Assembly: GCA_045537915.1 (NCBI GenBank)
Contig: JAZSQK010000046.1
Span: forward strand, 1-64,000
Direction: 5' to 3'
Length of the DNA: 64,000 bases
From: SFWF01 sp045537915
GTDB taxonomy: Bacteria; Bacillota; Clostridia; Oscillospirales; Acutalibacteraceae
The translations under genes were made by a program, and so were the position numbers. The notes beneath the pieces are model-generated. The model ran no database searches, had not been told where the DNA came from, and was given only the letters and a program-made list of their open reading frames with translations. This document shows positions 42,766 through 51,916 of this stretch, one piece after another (the first letter of the stretch is position 1; each line of letters starts with the position of its first letter).

Positions 42766-43953
42766 TTACCTTATTTTCCTTGCTTCAATATAGAACCTCT
42801 TGTCATCGGCGTGTCCCATTGAGAAGGTTTTTCTGGGCAGTGAGCCATCAGCCGCTACCGCTTCAAAAAGCTCCTCCTTTTTCATGCCGTCGAACAGGAA
42901 GCCTATCGTATTTTCTGCCGCACAAAGCTTCCTCGTATCCTCTATTCCGTGAATATAGTCAATTTTAACCTCTGGATTTTGTTCTATGTAGCGGTCCAGG
43001 AAGCTTTGAAGTGTGCCGACAGGCAGCTTTGATGTGGGTTTTACGCTTATAAATTCACTCTCGTTCTTATAGACAACCTCAAAGGTGTGAGGGTTATTTT
43101 CATTCTGACAGAGTTCGAGTTCTTTTTTCATCTGTCCTAACAGGTGCTCTTTATTGCAGTTGAACAAAACCCTGTATATCGGCTCGAATTCTATTGCCGT
43201 ATCGTAGATATTTACTATCTCAACCAAAGCGTAACGGGAGGCCTCGTTTTTATTTAGTCTGTAACACTCCTTTGCGGTTGCAAGAGAATGGTTTCCGTCT
43301 CCTACGGCAAACAGGAAGTTGTTTTTTAGGAGTCTTTCCAGATTAAGATTTACCTCGTCACAGTCCTTGCCGTTCACAAGGTAGCCCTTGATATGACCGC
43401 CCTTTTGCATAAGCTCGAAATCATAAACCCTCGAAAGCTCAGCCTTTTTCTGTGTTAAACTCTCTATTACCGTGTTTGTCGGATCATTTATAAAAAGCAT
43501 AACATGGGGCATTTCAACAGGAGCATTCTGACGAATCCTTACCCTTGGGGGAATTCTGTCCTTTACCGTCTGCTCGGTAGCACGTATAAGGGCGTTTGAT
43601 CCTGCAGTATAATCATACTCCTCAAGGTCTATCATTCCGACAATACCTCTTCGAAGTTTTCCTCCGGTTATCTGTCTTTCAACATATACCATAGAAGACG
43701 GATAACATTCAAAAACATCCGATTCAAGATACTCCTTCATTGTGGAGTTTATTATTTCTACTCTCTCTTCGGTCTCGTCGAGATATATTTCGGGCAATAT
43801 TATATTCAAAGCCGAGGGATTTTGTCCAACCGTTTCTTCTACACTTCTCCAATATTCAGGGTCGGAGGTATACTGGTCACAGGCGATTACCGCCCATTTT
43901 TCAATGTCCTTTTTCGGCATAAGTATGTCTGCCTCATATAAAAACTTTTTCAT
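42766..43953 (-). CDS. DUF1015 family protein
   Basis: 395 aa. Shows the DUF1015 motifs PSALNIILPE near residue 50 and AVGDGNHSLATAKECY near 220. The function of this widespread family is not established. First gene of the DUF1015-ogg-DUF6062 operon, with a good promoter at 43972-44000. Confidence 0.9.
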   Translation of the reverse strand: MKKFLYEADILMPKKDIEKWAVIACDQYTSDPEYWRSVEETVGQNPSALNIILPEIYLDETEERVEIINSTMKEYLESDVFECYPSSMVYVERQITGGKLRRGIVGMIDLEEYDYTAGSNALIRATEQTVKDRIPPRVRIRQNAPVEMPHVMLFINDPTNTVIESLTQKKAELSRVYDFELMQKGGHIKGYLVNGKDCDEVNLNLERLLKNNFLFAVGDGNHSLATAKECYRLNKNEASRYALVEIVNIYDTAIEFEPIYRVLFNCNKEHLLGQMKKELELCQNENNPHTFEVVYKNESEFISVKPTSKLPVGTLQSFLDRYIEQNPEVKIDYIHGIEDTRKLCAAENTIGFLFDGMKKEELFEAVAADGSLPRKTFSMGHADDKRFYIEARKIR

Positions 43954-43971
43954 AAATCATCACCAAAAGCT

Positions 43972-44000
43972 ATTTTAGCATAAAACCTTATTTGTATCAA
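43972..44000 (-). promoter_or_regulatory. Promoter of DUF1015-ogg-DUF6062
   Basis: TTGATA (44000-43995), 17-base spacer, TAAAAT (43977-43972) on the minus strand. Confidence 0.78.
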
Positions 44001-44013
44001 CAAAAAGCTTAAA

Positions 44014-44042
44014 TTGACTTTTTGGAGTAAAATTTGTATATT
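44014..44042 (+). promoter_or_regulatory. Promoter of the GT-C membrane protein gene
   Basis: TTGACT (44014-44019), 17-base spacer, TATATT (44037-44042), back-to-back with the DUF1015 promoter. Confidence 0.75.
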
Positions 44043-44078
44043 AAAAACAGTAAGACTTTTTCGGTTTGGAGGAAAGGT

Positions 44079-45587
44079 ATGAAAAGAAGTGTTTCGGCAT
44101 CGGCTTGTGAGCTTATGAGTAAGCTTTTTTGTATAGTTTTTGCTTTTTCCTTTTCTTTGATTTTTTTTAATGTAGTTTTCAATAAAGAGGTTTATAATTA
44201 CAATACTTTACTGATTATTCTGCTTACTGCGGTCTATCTCGGCATAATTGTTTTATGTGGGATTTGGCTTTTTAAAAATAAAGATATATTCTGCAAACAC
44301 TATTCGAAAATAGCCTTGTCGGCGGCTCTTGTCCTCTTTTTAATCCAGATGCTTATGTTGCCCTTGCTGAAATTCGAGCCGATTTTTGACCTTGAAGCAA
44401 TCTACCGTGGCGCCATCGAGTTTGCAGAGGGGCGCTCTTTTGCAGAATATACTTCAACTACCTGTCATTCGGATTATTTTTATATTTTCCCTAACAATCT
44501 CGGCTCTATGGCCTTTCTGGCAGCCCTCTTTAAGATAGCAGGTATATTCGGTATAAAGGACTATTTTTTAGTAGCGTCGGTGATAAATTCGCTTATGTCT
44601 GTAGGCACTATGCTGCTTACCTCTTATATCTCAAAAAAGCTTTTTAATACAACCTGCGGTCTGCTGACATTACTGTTATTCTTAATCAGTCCGCCCTTCT
44701 ACTTTTTGGCCCCTGTTTTTTACACCGATTCCCTATCGCTTATCTTTCCCGCTGCGGCTTTTTGCGCCTTTATTAAAGCCGAGGAAAAAGAAAAAATATT
44801 ACATAAGCTTTTATGGTATTTGGCATGTGCTCTCGTCTTGTTTTTGGGCGCCTTTATAAAAATGACCGTGCTTATATTTGCGGTTGCCGCCGCAATATAT
44901 CTGATTTTAAACAGAAAATGGAAGGATATTATGATATTCTGTGCCATTACAGTAACCGTTGTTTCGGTATGCTTTGCAGGTTTTAATGCACTGATATACT
45001 CGTCTCAGTTGGACAAAGACAAGGCTGAGCAAATAAATACTCCCATATACTACTGGATAGATCTGGCTTTTCACGGCGAGGGCGGATATAATAACAATAT
45101 TTATCTGCTTTCCAGAAACGAAGCCGATCCCGAAGTCAGAAAGGAGATACTTAAAGCAGATATTAAGGATGCTGTTCAAGATTTGAGGCTGGGCGGTATT
45201 TATGAGCTTTTTGAAATTAAGAGCGCCAGGGCCTTTGGCGACGGAACCTTGGCTTTATCCGATTTTCTTGACGACCGTCCCGAAAAAAGCGGTATTCTGC
45301 ACGAAGGTATAACATACGGTGGCAAAAACTACCCGATTTACAGTCTTTTTGCGACCTCGGTTTTTCTGGCAACACAGATTTTGATGATAATTTCCGCTAT
45401 TCTAAAAAAACAGGACAAAAGAATTCTTATTGCTCAGCTGTCGGTCTTCGGAATAATGCTGTTCTTGCTCTTCTGGGAGGTAAACAGCCGTTATATCACA
45501 ACCTTTGTTCCCTTTATTTTCATAAGCGCTGTAGGCGGCTTTTATGGTCTTTCAGAACTTTTCAAGAACAAGCTTAATAAAGCCTAA
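44079..45587 (+). CDS. GT-C fold (GT39-like) membrane glycosyltransferase
   Basis: 502 aa from the ATG at 44079 after GGAGG; an in-frame ATG at 44034 lies within the promoter. About eleven hydrophobic helices, with the acidic motif FEPIFDLEAIYRGA after the first helices, as in lipid-phosphate-sugar-dependent mannosyltransferase-like enzymes, and an NSRYITTFVPF motif near the C-terminus. The sugar and acceptor are unknown; likely surface glycan or protein glycosylation. Monocistronic. Confidence 0.75.
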   Translation: MKRSVSASACELMSKLFCIVFAFSFSLIFFNVVFNKEVYNYNTLLIILLTAVYLGIIVLCGIWLFKNKDIFCKHYSKIALSAALVLFLIQMLMLPLLKFEPIFDLEAIYRGAIEFAEGRSFAEYTSTTCHSDYFYIFPNNLGSMAFLAALFKIAGIFGIKDYFLVASVINSLMSVGTMLLTSYISKKLFNTTCGLLTLLLFLISPPFYFLAPVFYTDSLSLIFPAAAFCAFIKAEEKEKILHKLLWYLACALVLFLGAFIKMTVLIFAVAAAIYLILNRKWKDIMIFCAITVTVVSVCFAGFNALIYSSQLDKDKAEQINTPIYYWIDLAFHGEGGYNNNIYLLSRNEADPEVRKEILKADIKDAVQDLRLGGIYELFEIKSARAFGDGTLALSDFLDDRPEKSGILHEGITYGGKNYPIYSLFATSVFLATQILMIISAILKKQDKRILIAQLSVFGIMLFLLFWEVNSRYITTFVPFIFISAVGGFYGLSELFKNKLNKA

Positions 45588-45606
45588 ACTCTATATAGAA
45601 AACAAA

Positions 45607-45632
45607 AAAAGACGGAAGTTCTTCCGCCTTTT
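45607..45632. terminator. Terminator between GT-C gene and AraC gene
   Basis: AAGACGGAAG/CTTCCGCCTT stem with one mismatch, T-rich on both strands, between convergent genes. Confidence 0.75.
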
Positions 45633-45662
45633 CGTATTTTTTTATTAAAGACCTGTTTTTGT

Positions 45663-46535
45663 CTAAACCCTGGTGTTTGCTTCATCACTTATGGTTTTTA
45701 AATATTCACGAGGCGACTTACCGACACGGTTTTTAAATTGCCTCGAAAAATAATGAATTGTTTCAAAGCCCAAGTGCTCTGATATTTCGGTGAAATTCAT
45801 ATTCCCGATTTTAATCAGACGCTTGGCTTCATTTATTTTTAGGTTTATAAAATATTGAAGCGGTCCGCAGCCGTAATGCTCACACACTTTTTTTCTGAGT
45901 ACAGACTGACTCACACCGATATTCTTTGCCATTTCCTCTACCGTAATATTTTTTGTTATATTGGTATTCAGATAATCGGTAAGTGCCGATAAATACTTGT
46001 GGTTTTGGCTGTCACTCTTTTCGGCGTTGGTGTGGTAAAGTTCAATCAAAAACAGTTCAAGTCGCTTTTTCAGGGCCTCAAGCTCATATTCCAGAACATT
46101 GTCCTTAAGCTTCATTCCGCCACGGTTATTCTCGGTCTGAACACTCTCAAATATTTTCAGTCCGCCGTCTATAATCTTGGAATATTGCTCTGCTTGTGCC
46201 TCACTTAATGTAATTGCACGATTATAGAGAAAATTTAACATAGGTGAGCTTGACTCAAAACTTATAATTGTGTGCGCAGCGGTGCCGTAATCAGGTTCGC
46301 AGTCGGGCTTTCCGTGAAAGGTGTTAGGGGCGATAATCAAAAGCTGACCTTTTTCGAGCAGTATGTCTTTACCGTCAAGCGTCATATTGCTGTAACCGTC
46401 TTTAACATAGATTATTTCGGGAAAATTATGTGTTTCTCCGCAGGTTTTAGTTATTCGTAAATCTACATCAAACACCGTAACAATAGAGCTGACAAGCATT
46501 GAATCGTAGGTCTTAGTCTTTATATATTCAAACAT
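45663..46535 (-). CDS. AraC family regulator
   Basis: 290 aa from the ATG at 46535, seven bases after GAGG. An N-terminal cupin-like sensor (EIIYVKDGYSNMTLDGKDILLEKGQ) and a C-terminal double HTH (VEEMAKNIGVSQSVLRKKVCEHYG; FTEISEHLGFETIHYFSRQFK). Divergent from the Gfo/Idh/MocA gene, whose promoter lacks a good -35 box, so it is probably an activator of that gene in response to a sugar. Confidence 0.92.
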   Translation of the reverse strand: MFEYIKTKTYDSMLVSSIVTVFDVDLRITKTCGETHNFPEIIYVKDGYSNMTLDGKDILLEKGQLLIIAPNTFHGKPDCEPDYGTAAHTIISFESSSPMLNFLYNRAITLSEAQAEQYSKIIDGGLKIFESVQTENNRGGMKLKDNVLEYELEALKKRLELFLIELYHTNAEKSDSQNHKYLSALTDYLNTNITKNITVEEMAKNIGVSQSVLRKKVCEHYGCGPLQYFINLKINEAKRLIKIGNMNFTEISEHLGFETIHYFSRQFKNRVGKSPREYLKTISDEANTRV

Positions 46536-46609
46536 TTTCACACCTCACAGCAACTAAAATGTGCAAAAACAAGGTAAGTTTTATGCAAAGACTTTTTTCT
46601 ATTATTGTT

Positions 46610-46615
46610 TATAAT
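46610..46615 (+). promoter_or_regulatory. -10 box of the Gfo/Idh/MocA gene
   Basis: TATAAT about 30 bases before the start codon. The sequence 17 bases upstream (AAAGAC) is a poor -35 box, consistent with activator-dependent transcription. Confidence 0.55.
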
Positions 46616-46646
46616 GAAAGTATACCAAATAAGGGAGGAAAAATCA

Positions 46647-47690
46647 ATGGAAACTAACAAAAAAATTCGTATGGGTCTTATCGGCTGCGGCGGTATGATG
46701 ACCTGGAGCCATGCACCAAGCTTGGATAAACTTCTCGGTGAGGGTAAGAATTTTGAAATTACCGCTACCTGCGATTTGATTAAGGACAGGACAGATAATC
46801 TCGCAAATCGTTATGGCGCAAAGTCCTATATCGATTATCACGATATGCTTGATGACGTTGATGCTGTCTTTGTAGCAACCACACACGACGCCCATTTTGA
46901 GATTGCTCATTTCTTTATGAGTAATAATAAGCACTGCTTACTCGAAAAGCCTCTTTGCAATACAAGAGAAGAGATAGTCATTTTGGACGAATTAGCTCGT
47001 GAGAAGGGCGTTACCTTTATGTGTGCTTATCCCGTACCCTATTGGGAGGGCGTTTGCCTTATGAGAGATTTGCTGGCTACGGGTCAGTACGGTAAAATTA
47101 CCCAAATGTCAATATGGACCGAACAGTACACACCGGTTCCGATGGAAATCGCTCAAGAGGCAGCTGTTTCAAGAGGCGGCGGTCAGCTTTTCAGCCACGG
47201 CTGTCACTATATAGACATATTGCTTGAGTTTTTAGGCGATCCGGCTTATGGCGTTCATATCGGTTCTAACCTTAACACTCCCTGGATGGGAGATACCGAA
47301 GGCACCTCCAATGTTACACTTATGTTCAAGAACGGCATAATGGCATATCATTTCGGCACATGGGGCGCCAGAGGAAGCACTCTTAATTACACCTTCCAAA
47401 TCCATACCGATGAGGGTATGTTCGACTATAAGGATTTAGGTCCTACTCCTACCCTTACCTTTACGTCGATGCTCCATCCCGACCCGGATAAGCGTCGTGA
47501 GATTGTCTGGAAGCTTACTAGTACCGCCGGTCATGCTACCTGGCGTGAGGTTACCCATTTCTTAGAGTGCATAGAGGAGAAGAAGGAACCGCTTACCAAT
47601 GCTCGTAGAGCTCTGCGTGGTTTGGATGTTATTTGGAAACTGTATGATGCTGAGAAAAAAGGCGAGATAGCCGACCTTTCAAATATCTGA
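46647..47690 (+). CDS. Gfo/Idh/MocA family oxidoreductase
   Basis: 347 aa from the ATG at 46647 after GGGAGG. A Rossmann domain (MGLIGCGGMM) with the family motif EKPLC, then a GFO/IDH/MocA C-terminal domain with GGGQLFSHGCHYID carrying the usual catalytic His. It oxidises a sugar, inositol or derivative; the substrate is unknown. Paired with a divergent AraC regulator. Confidence 0.9.
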   Translation: METNKKIRMGLIGCGGMMTWSHAPSLDKLLGEGKNFEITATCDLIKDRTDNLANRYGAKSYIDYHDMLDDVDAVFVATTHDAHFEIAHFFMSNNKHCLLEKPLCNTREEIVILDELAREKGVTFMCAYPVPYWEGVCLMRDLLATGQYGKITQMSIWTEQYTPVPMEIAQEAAVSRGGGQLFSHGCHYIDILLEFLGDPAYGVHIGSNLNTPWMGDTEGTSNVTLMFKNGIMAYHFGTWGARGSTLNYTFQIHTDEGMFDYKDLGPTPTLTFTSMLHPDPDKRREIVWKLTSTAGHATWREVTHFLECIEEKKEPLTNARRALRGLDVIWKLYDAEKKGEIADLSNI

Positions 47691-47725
47691 CGACAAGTAC
47701 AAAAGAGCATTGTTCTTGTCACGAC

Positions 47726-47769
47726 AAAACCTCATGCGGTAGTTTAAATAAACTACCGCATGAGGTTTT
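47726..47769. terminator. Bidirectional terminator after the Gfo/Idh/MocA gene
   Basis: Perfect 21-bp stem (47726-47746 with 47749-47769) with a 2-base loop and T run. A shorter GACAAG/CTTGTC hairpin precedes it at about 47692-47720. Confidence 0.95.
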
Positions 47770-47821
47770 TTTATACGAGAAAAGGTTTTCTGTCCTGTCG
47801 AAGCGCAAGGGTCTTGCTATC

Positions 47822-48973
47822 TTAAAACTTACAGATTTCTCCGCCAAGCATAACCTTTTCGACATTGAACTTATCGTCGACAAATACAAGATCTGCAAGT
47901 TTTCCACGTTCGATACTGCCGAACTCGTGTCCCATTCCGATCGCTCTGGAAGGTGTTGTCGAAGCCATTACAAAAGCCTCGCAAATGCCGCAGCTTGTAC
48001 TTCTCATAATATTCAGAGCCGCCTGGTTCATTGTGAGTCGGCTACCCGAAAGACCGCCGTTGGGATCGAAGCTCAAATCTTTAATGTGGGCATATTCCGC
48101 AGGTTTTTCGCCCACGTCTGAACAGTGGTCGGTTATAAGCACAACTCTATCTACACCCTTTGTATGAATGAGGAGCTGCTGCATGTCGCTTGAGACGTGC
48201 AAACAATAAGAATCGCTTATAAGTTCGCAATATATATCGTTGTTCTGCCAACAATATTCATCGGGTCCGTAATTGCGGGTTCCTTTACCTCTGCATGTTT
48301 TTCTGCCTGTGGCACACATAGTGTGAGTTTGTATTCTTGGAGAAAATCTTGAAAGAGCCCTGATCTCATCAGGAGTTGCCTCGGTATGACCTATTGCAAA
48401 TATTGTATTAGGATTTACTTTTCGGCAATATTCCATAAACTCTGATACGTTTTCTACCTCGGGAGCAATTGCCCAAACGGTAGCAAGAGAACCTGCCAAA
48501 TCGACAAACTGCTTGTATTCCTCCGCCTTTACTCCGTGTCTCCAGGGATTTTTAAAGGCATTTGCGCCGTAATTGGGATTCATATAGGGTCCTTCAAAAT
48601 AAATTCCCTTAACAGTAGGCGCTTTTTTAATATTCTCTAAGAGGGATTTAACTGCTGCAACCATAGTTTCACAGTTCATCGAATAAAAGGGAGTCGCAAG
48701 CATAGAGGTAGTACCGTTTTTAAGGTGGAACTCGGCCGCCTTTACGGTGTCGAAGCTGGTCGAATATTCACCGCCGTCGTGGACGTGTATATCGACAAAT
48801 CCGGGACCGACGTATTTATCCTCCCCGTCAATTACCTCGTAAGCTTCAGGTAGTGCTACCTCGCCTTTTCTTCCGTAGTCGTGAATTTTATTATCACAAA
48901 CAAGAAGCTCACCGTCATAAATAATTCCGTTTTCCAAAACAATATTAGCATTTTTTATAAGTGTAAATTTCAT
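47822..48973 (-). CDS. nagA: N-acetylglucosamine-6-phosphate deacetylase-like amidohydrolase
   Basis: 383 aa. Amidohydrolase fold with metal motifs DIHVHDGG, EGPYMNP, GHTEA and ITDH. NagA releases acetate from GlcNAc-6-phosphate, feeding amino-sugar use. The segment usually reading THLFNAM is QTHTMCATGRKT here, so substrate specificity may differ. No nagB is adjacent. GGAGG precedes the ATG; paired inverted repeats upstream (49000-49008, 49049-49057) may be operators. Confidence 0.85.
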   Translation of the reverse strand: MKFTLIKNANIVLENGIIYDGELLVCDNKIHDYGRKGEVALPEAYEVIDGEDKYVGPGFVDIHVHDGGEYSTSFDTVKAAEFHLKNGTTSMLATPFYSMNCETMVAAVKSLLENIKKAPTVKGIYFEGPYMNPNYGANAFKNPWRHGVKAEEYKQFVDLAGSLATVWAIAPEVENVSEFMEYCRKVNPNTIFAIGHTEATPDEIRALSRFSPRIQTHTMCATGRKTCRGKGTRNYGPDEYCWQNNDIYCELISDSYCLHVSSDMQQLLIHTKGVDRVVLITDHCSDVGEKPAEYAHIKDLSFDPNGGLSGSRLTMNQAALNIMRSTSCGICEAFVMASTTPSRAIGMGHEFGSIERGKLADLVFVDDKFNVEKVMLGGEICKF

Positions 48974-48999
48974 ATTGGTTCCTCCATAAAAAGCATAAA

Positions 49000-49057
49000 T
49001 TATACAACCTAATTGTAATATAGCGACAACTTAAATGCAATATAAAATGTTGTATAA
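49000..49057. promoter_or_regulatory. Paired inverted repeats upstream of nagA-like gene
   Basis: TTATACAAC at 49000-49008 and its exact inverse GTTGTATAA at 49049-49057, 40 bases apart, the first overlapping a TATAAT on the minus strand. Could be a looping operator pair. Confidence 0.4.
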
Positions 49058-49087
49058 ACTGCAAAGTTCAGACATATTTGCCTTAAA

Positions 49088-49121
49088 TAAAAGTCCTCAT
49101 TACTGAAAATGAGGACTTTTT
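49088..49121 (-). terminator. Terminator of melA-SGNH-RpiB-like operon
   Basis: AAAAGTCCTCAT/ATGAGGACTTTT stem with U-rich exit on the minus strand. Confidence 0.9.
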
Positions 49122-49129
49122 GTTTTTTA

Positions 49130-49702
49130 TTAGTCGGGCTTTCTTTCGAGCTTCAGGTCGAAGTCGCCAAGCTTATCAACCTTAAATCCGTTTGCCTTGT
49201 ACTTATCATAATCGAAAGCTTCAAGCTCATCAATAGCAAGCTTGTGGAACTCGTAGAAATTGTGCCACCACTCGTAACCCGAGCCAAGCTCTGCATTAAG
49301 ATAAGCTTCAGCTATATCAATGCCCATTGCCGGAGCAACATAGAAGGCACCCATTGCAAGAACGTTAACTCCGTTGCCTGTAATAGCTCTCAGCGCTGCG
49401 GGAACACTTTCTACAACGCCTGCATGAACATGAGGACATTTACTTGCTGCAATATGTATACCCATACCTGTACCGCAGAAGAGAAGGGCTCTCTCAAACT
49501 CACCCTCTGAAATCATAGAACCTACTCTGAGGCCTACTCTGTGGAACATAAGGTCGGTATCGTTCGGGTCGCTGTCGGCTTTAACACCCATATCTGTAAT
49601 CTCCCAGCCCTTCGAACGAAGGTGAGCTACAACAGCCTCTTTTAAAGGATAACCCGCAAAATCTGCTCCTACAACTAATTTTTTGTCCTTAACTAATTTC
49701 AT
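49130..49702 (-). CDS. RpiB/LacA/LacB family sugar-phosphate isomerase
   Basis: 190 aa, longer than the usual 150. The catalytic Cys is present in CGTGMG (C76), but the DHAG motif near the N-terminus is D14-F15-AG and the HNDAN segment that carries the ring-opening His is TGNGVN (108-113). Both histidines that ribose-5-phosphate isomerase B needs for cyclic substrate are therefore missing, which suggests an acyclic or different sugar phosphate. Third gene after melA and an SGNH hydrolase. Confidence 0.85.
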   Translation of the reverse strand: MKLVKDKKLVVGADFAGYPLKEAVVAHLRSKGWEITDMGVKADSDPNDTDLMFHRVGLRVGSMISEGEFERALLFCGTGMGIHIAASKCPHVHAGVVESVPAALRAITGNGVNVLAMGAFYVAPAMGIDIAEAYLNAELGSGYEWWHNFYEFHKLAIDELEAFDYDKYKANGFKVDKLGDFDLKLERKPD

Positions 49703-49720
49703 AACAATTCTCCTTTAAAA

Positions 49721-50443
49721 CTATTCAAACATTGTTTCTATGAGTTTCATTGCCATATAGTAATGGATTTCACGAATGGGATGATTTATTTTATTAGCCA
49801 AAAGTTCGGTGACGTCAACGCCGCCTGCAATCAACTTTTCCCACATTGGATGGATATCGCAAACCCTTGCGCCGCATTCTTCTGCTATTTCCTTAGCCTT
49901 ATTCATATAGGCTCTCAAGGTGCCTGAATTCTGAATTTTCTCGGTTGCTTTCGCAGTGGTAAGCAAAGCGTTTTCCTCTTTAAACTCATGGCTGATTTTG
50001 GTGTTCATCACATTCTGAGTCAGGAAAATTACCTCTGAGCCGCCAGCCGCCACCTTGTTTAAAATAACCCTCAAATTCTCGGCATACTTTGGGAGGAAAT
50101 CCATTCCGTTGCCCGAATCGTTAAGACCGAAGGAAACCACAACCAAATCGGGAGAGAAGGGCGTGATATCTCTGTCTATTCTGTTTATTGCATTAGTGGT
50201 GTTATCTCCGCTTGTGCCGCTGTTGATTATATTTACCTGAACCTGAGGGTAAAGAATATTCAGCATTTCTCTGACCCTTGTGCTGTAAGCGCTTTTATAA
50301 TCGAATACAACTCCTATTGCACCTTCGTCACCGATGAAGCACTCAAAGCAACCTTGGGTTACGCTATCTCCGAAAAAGGCAATAGTTACAGGTTTTCCGC
50401 CGTATATATCCTGTTTTGCATTTAATTTTTCAATAATTTTCAT
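49721..50443 (-). CDS. SGNH/GDSL hydrolase
   Basis: 240 aa, no signal peptide, so cytoplasmic. Block I FFGDSVTQG (Ser27), block II NSGTSGDNT, block III SFGLNDSG and block V with Asp/His in CDIHPMW. Likely a carbohydrate esterase removing acyl groups from imported sugars, given its place 36 bases after melA and 18 bases before the RpiB-like gene. Confidence 0.88.
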   Translation of the reverse strand: MKIIEKLNAKQDIYGGKPVTIAFFGDSVTQGCFECFIGDEGAIGVVFDYKSAYSTRVREMLNILYPQVQVNIINSGTSGDNTTNAINRIDRDITPFSPDLVVVSFGLNDSGNGMDFLPKYAENLRVILNKVAAGGSEVIFLTQNVMNTKISHEFKEENALLTTAKATEKIQNSGTLRAYMNKAKEIAEECGARVCDIHPMWEKLIAGGVDVTELLANKINHPIREIHYYMAMKLIETMFE

Positions 50444-50479
50444 AACAGTCTACCTCGCCTATCACTTAAAGCAAAGCGG

Positions 50480-51805
50480 TTATTTTATAAATACGGGGAA
50501 GCCTGCTTTTCCGTGAGCTTCAATAAGGTCGTCGCAGAGTGAGCGAATGTCGTCGATGGACAATTCTGCTGCAGTATGCGGATCAAGCATAGCGGCGTGG
50601 TATATATCCTCACGATTTCCCGTTACTGCTGCCTGGATGGTAAGCAACTGGGGCAGAATATTGGTGGTGTTCATAGCCGCCAAAACAAGCGGTAATTCTC
50701 CAACTCTTGTGGGCGCAATACCGTTGCCGTCTACCATACAGCTAACCTCGATACATGCATCCTTGGGCAGATTCGGGATAATTCCGTTGTTTATTATGTT
50801 ACCGCCGATTCTGTAGGGCTTATTGGTGACAACAGCTTCCATAATACGTGAAGCATACTCAAAGCTGCGGGTGTGGGTAATATTGCCGTCTGCCAGAAGC
50901 TCCTCTTTTTGCTTCTGCCAACCTTCGATCTGACCGATGCAACGGCTGATATATTCGTCCAGGTTGATGTCAAAGCGCTCGAGCAGCTCGGGATAGCGGC
51001 TCTTGATGTAGAAGGGGCTGTATTCGGCATTATGTACGCTGGATTCGGTACAATAGTAGCCGAGCTTTTCCATGTAGTCGTAACGGACCATATCCCAGTG
51101 CTTTTCTTTTTGGTTTTTCTCTTTTGCACGGCGCTTGATTTCGGGATACAGGTCGTTACCTTCTGCATCTCTGATTTCGAGCAGCCAAGCCATGTGGTTG
51201 ATACCTGCAATCTTATCAACAATACCCTCGTTATATTCCATACCGAGACTTTCAAGCAGATATTGGCTGCAAAGCTGTACGCTGTGGCATATACCGATGG
51301 TGTTAACGTTGGTGTAACGCTGCATATAACCTGTCAGCATAGCCATGGGGTTTGTATAGTTCATGAAGAGCGCCTTGGGGCATACCTCTTCAACATCCTT
51401 TGCAATTTCCTTAAGTACGGGAATTGTACGGAGGGCACGGAAAATTCCGCCGATGCCCAATGTGTCGCCGATAGTCTGGCGCAGACCGTATTTCTTGGGA
51501 ACCTCAAAATCAATAATTGTGCAGGGGTCGTAGCCGCCTACCTGAATGGCATTGATGATGAAATCCGCTCCACGCAAGGCTTCTTTGCGGTTTTCAACTC
51601 CCAAATAGGAGATAATTTTTGCACGTGACTCATTGATATTTTTATTCAGCGCTTCGATCAGCAGTTGCGATTCGGAAAGTCTCTGCTCGTCAATGTCATA
51701 AAGAGCGATTTCCGCATCACGCAAAGACTCGCACAGCATAACGTCGCCCAGAACATTCTTAGCAAACACGGTGCTTCCTGCACCGATAAATGTTATTTTA
51801 ATCAT
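50480..51805 (-). CDS. melA: Glycoside hydrolase family 4, alpha-galactosidase type
   Basis: 441 aa. NAD- and Mn-dependent GH4 enzyme. N-terminal dinucleotide fold FIGAGSTVF; NYTNPMA; metal motif GICHSVQ (C173, H174) and GINHMAW (H204). The CHSV form is that of the alpha-galactosidase subgroup, not the phospho-glycosidase (CNVP/CDMP) ones. First gene of an operon with an SGNH hydrolase and an RpiB-like isomerase; divergent AraC regulator. Confidence 0.88.
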   Translation of the reverse strand: MIKITFIGAGSTVFAKNVLGDVMLCESLRDAEIALYDIDEQRLSESQLLIEALNKNINESRAKIISYLGVENRKEALRGADFIINAIQVGGYDPCTIIDFEVPKKYGLRQTIGDTLGIGGIFRALRTIPVLKEIAKDVEEVCPKALFMNYTNPMAMLTGYMQRYTNVNTIGICHSVQLCSQYLLESLGMEYNEGIVDKIAGINHMAWLLEIRDAEGNDLYPEIKRRAKEKNQKEKHWDMVRYDYMEKLGYYCTESSVHNAEYSPFYIKSRYPELLERFDINLDEYISRCIGQIEGWQKQKEELLADGNITHTRSFEYASRIMEAVVTNKPYRIGGNIINNGIIPNLPKDACIEVSCMVDGNGIAPTRVGELPLVLAAMNTTNILPQLLTIQAAVTGNREDIYHAAMLDPHTAAELSIDDIRSLCDDLIEAHGKAGFPVFIK

Positions 51806-51861
51806 TTTATGTCACCTCGTTTTTTTATTTTACAATGGATAAAGTAAAAAAAGAATTGCAA

Positions 51862-51891
51862 AATGTAACCTCGACATGTTATAATGTAACC
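51862..51891. promoter_or_regulatory. AraC operator candidate: 21-bp-spaced direct repeats
   Basis: AATGTAACC at 51862-51870 and again at 51883-51891, start-to-start 21 bases (two helical turns). The second copy overlaps the TATAAT (51880-51885) of the araC promoter. Location between divergent araC and melA suggests binding by the AraC protein. Confidence 0.6.
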
Positions 51892-51916
51892 AACATAAAA
51901 AGGGAGGCATTTTTCT

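Noticed and set aside
49130..49702. True ribose-5-phosphate isomerase B
   Set aside because: Both substrate-binding histidines are replaced, so I call only the family.
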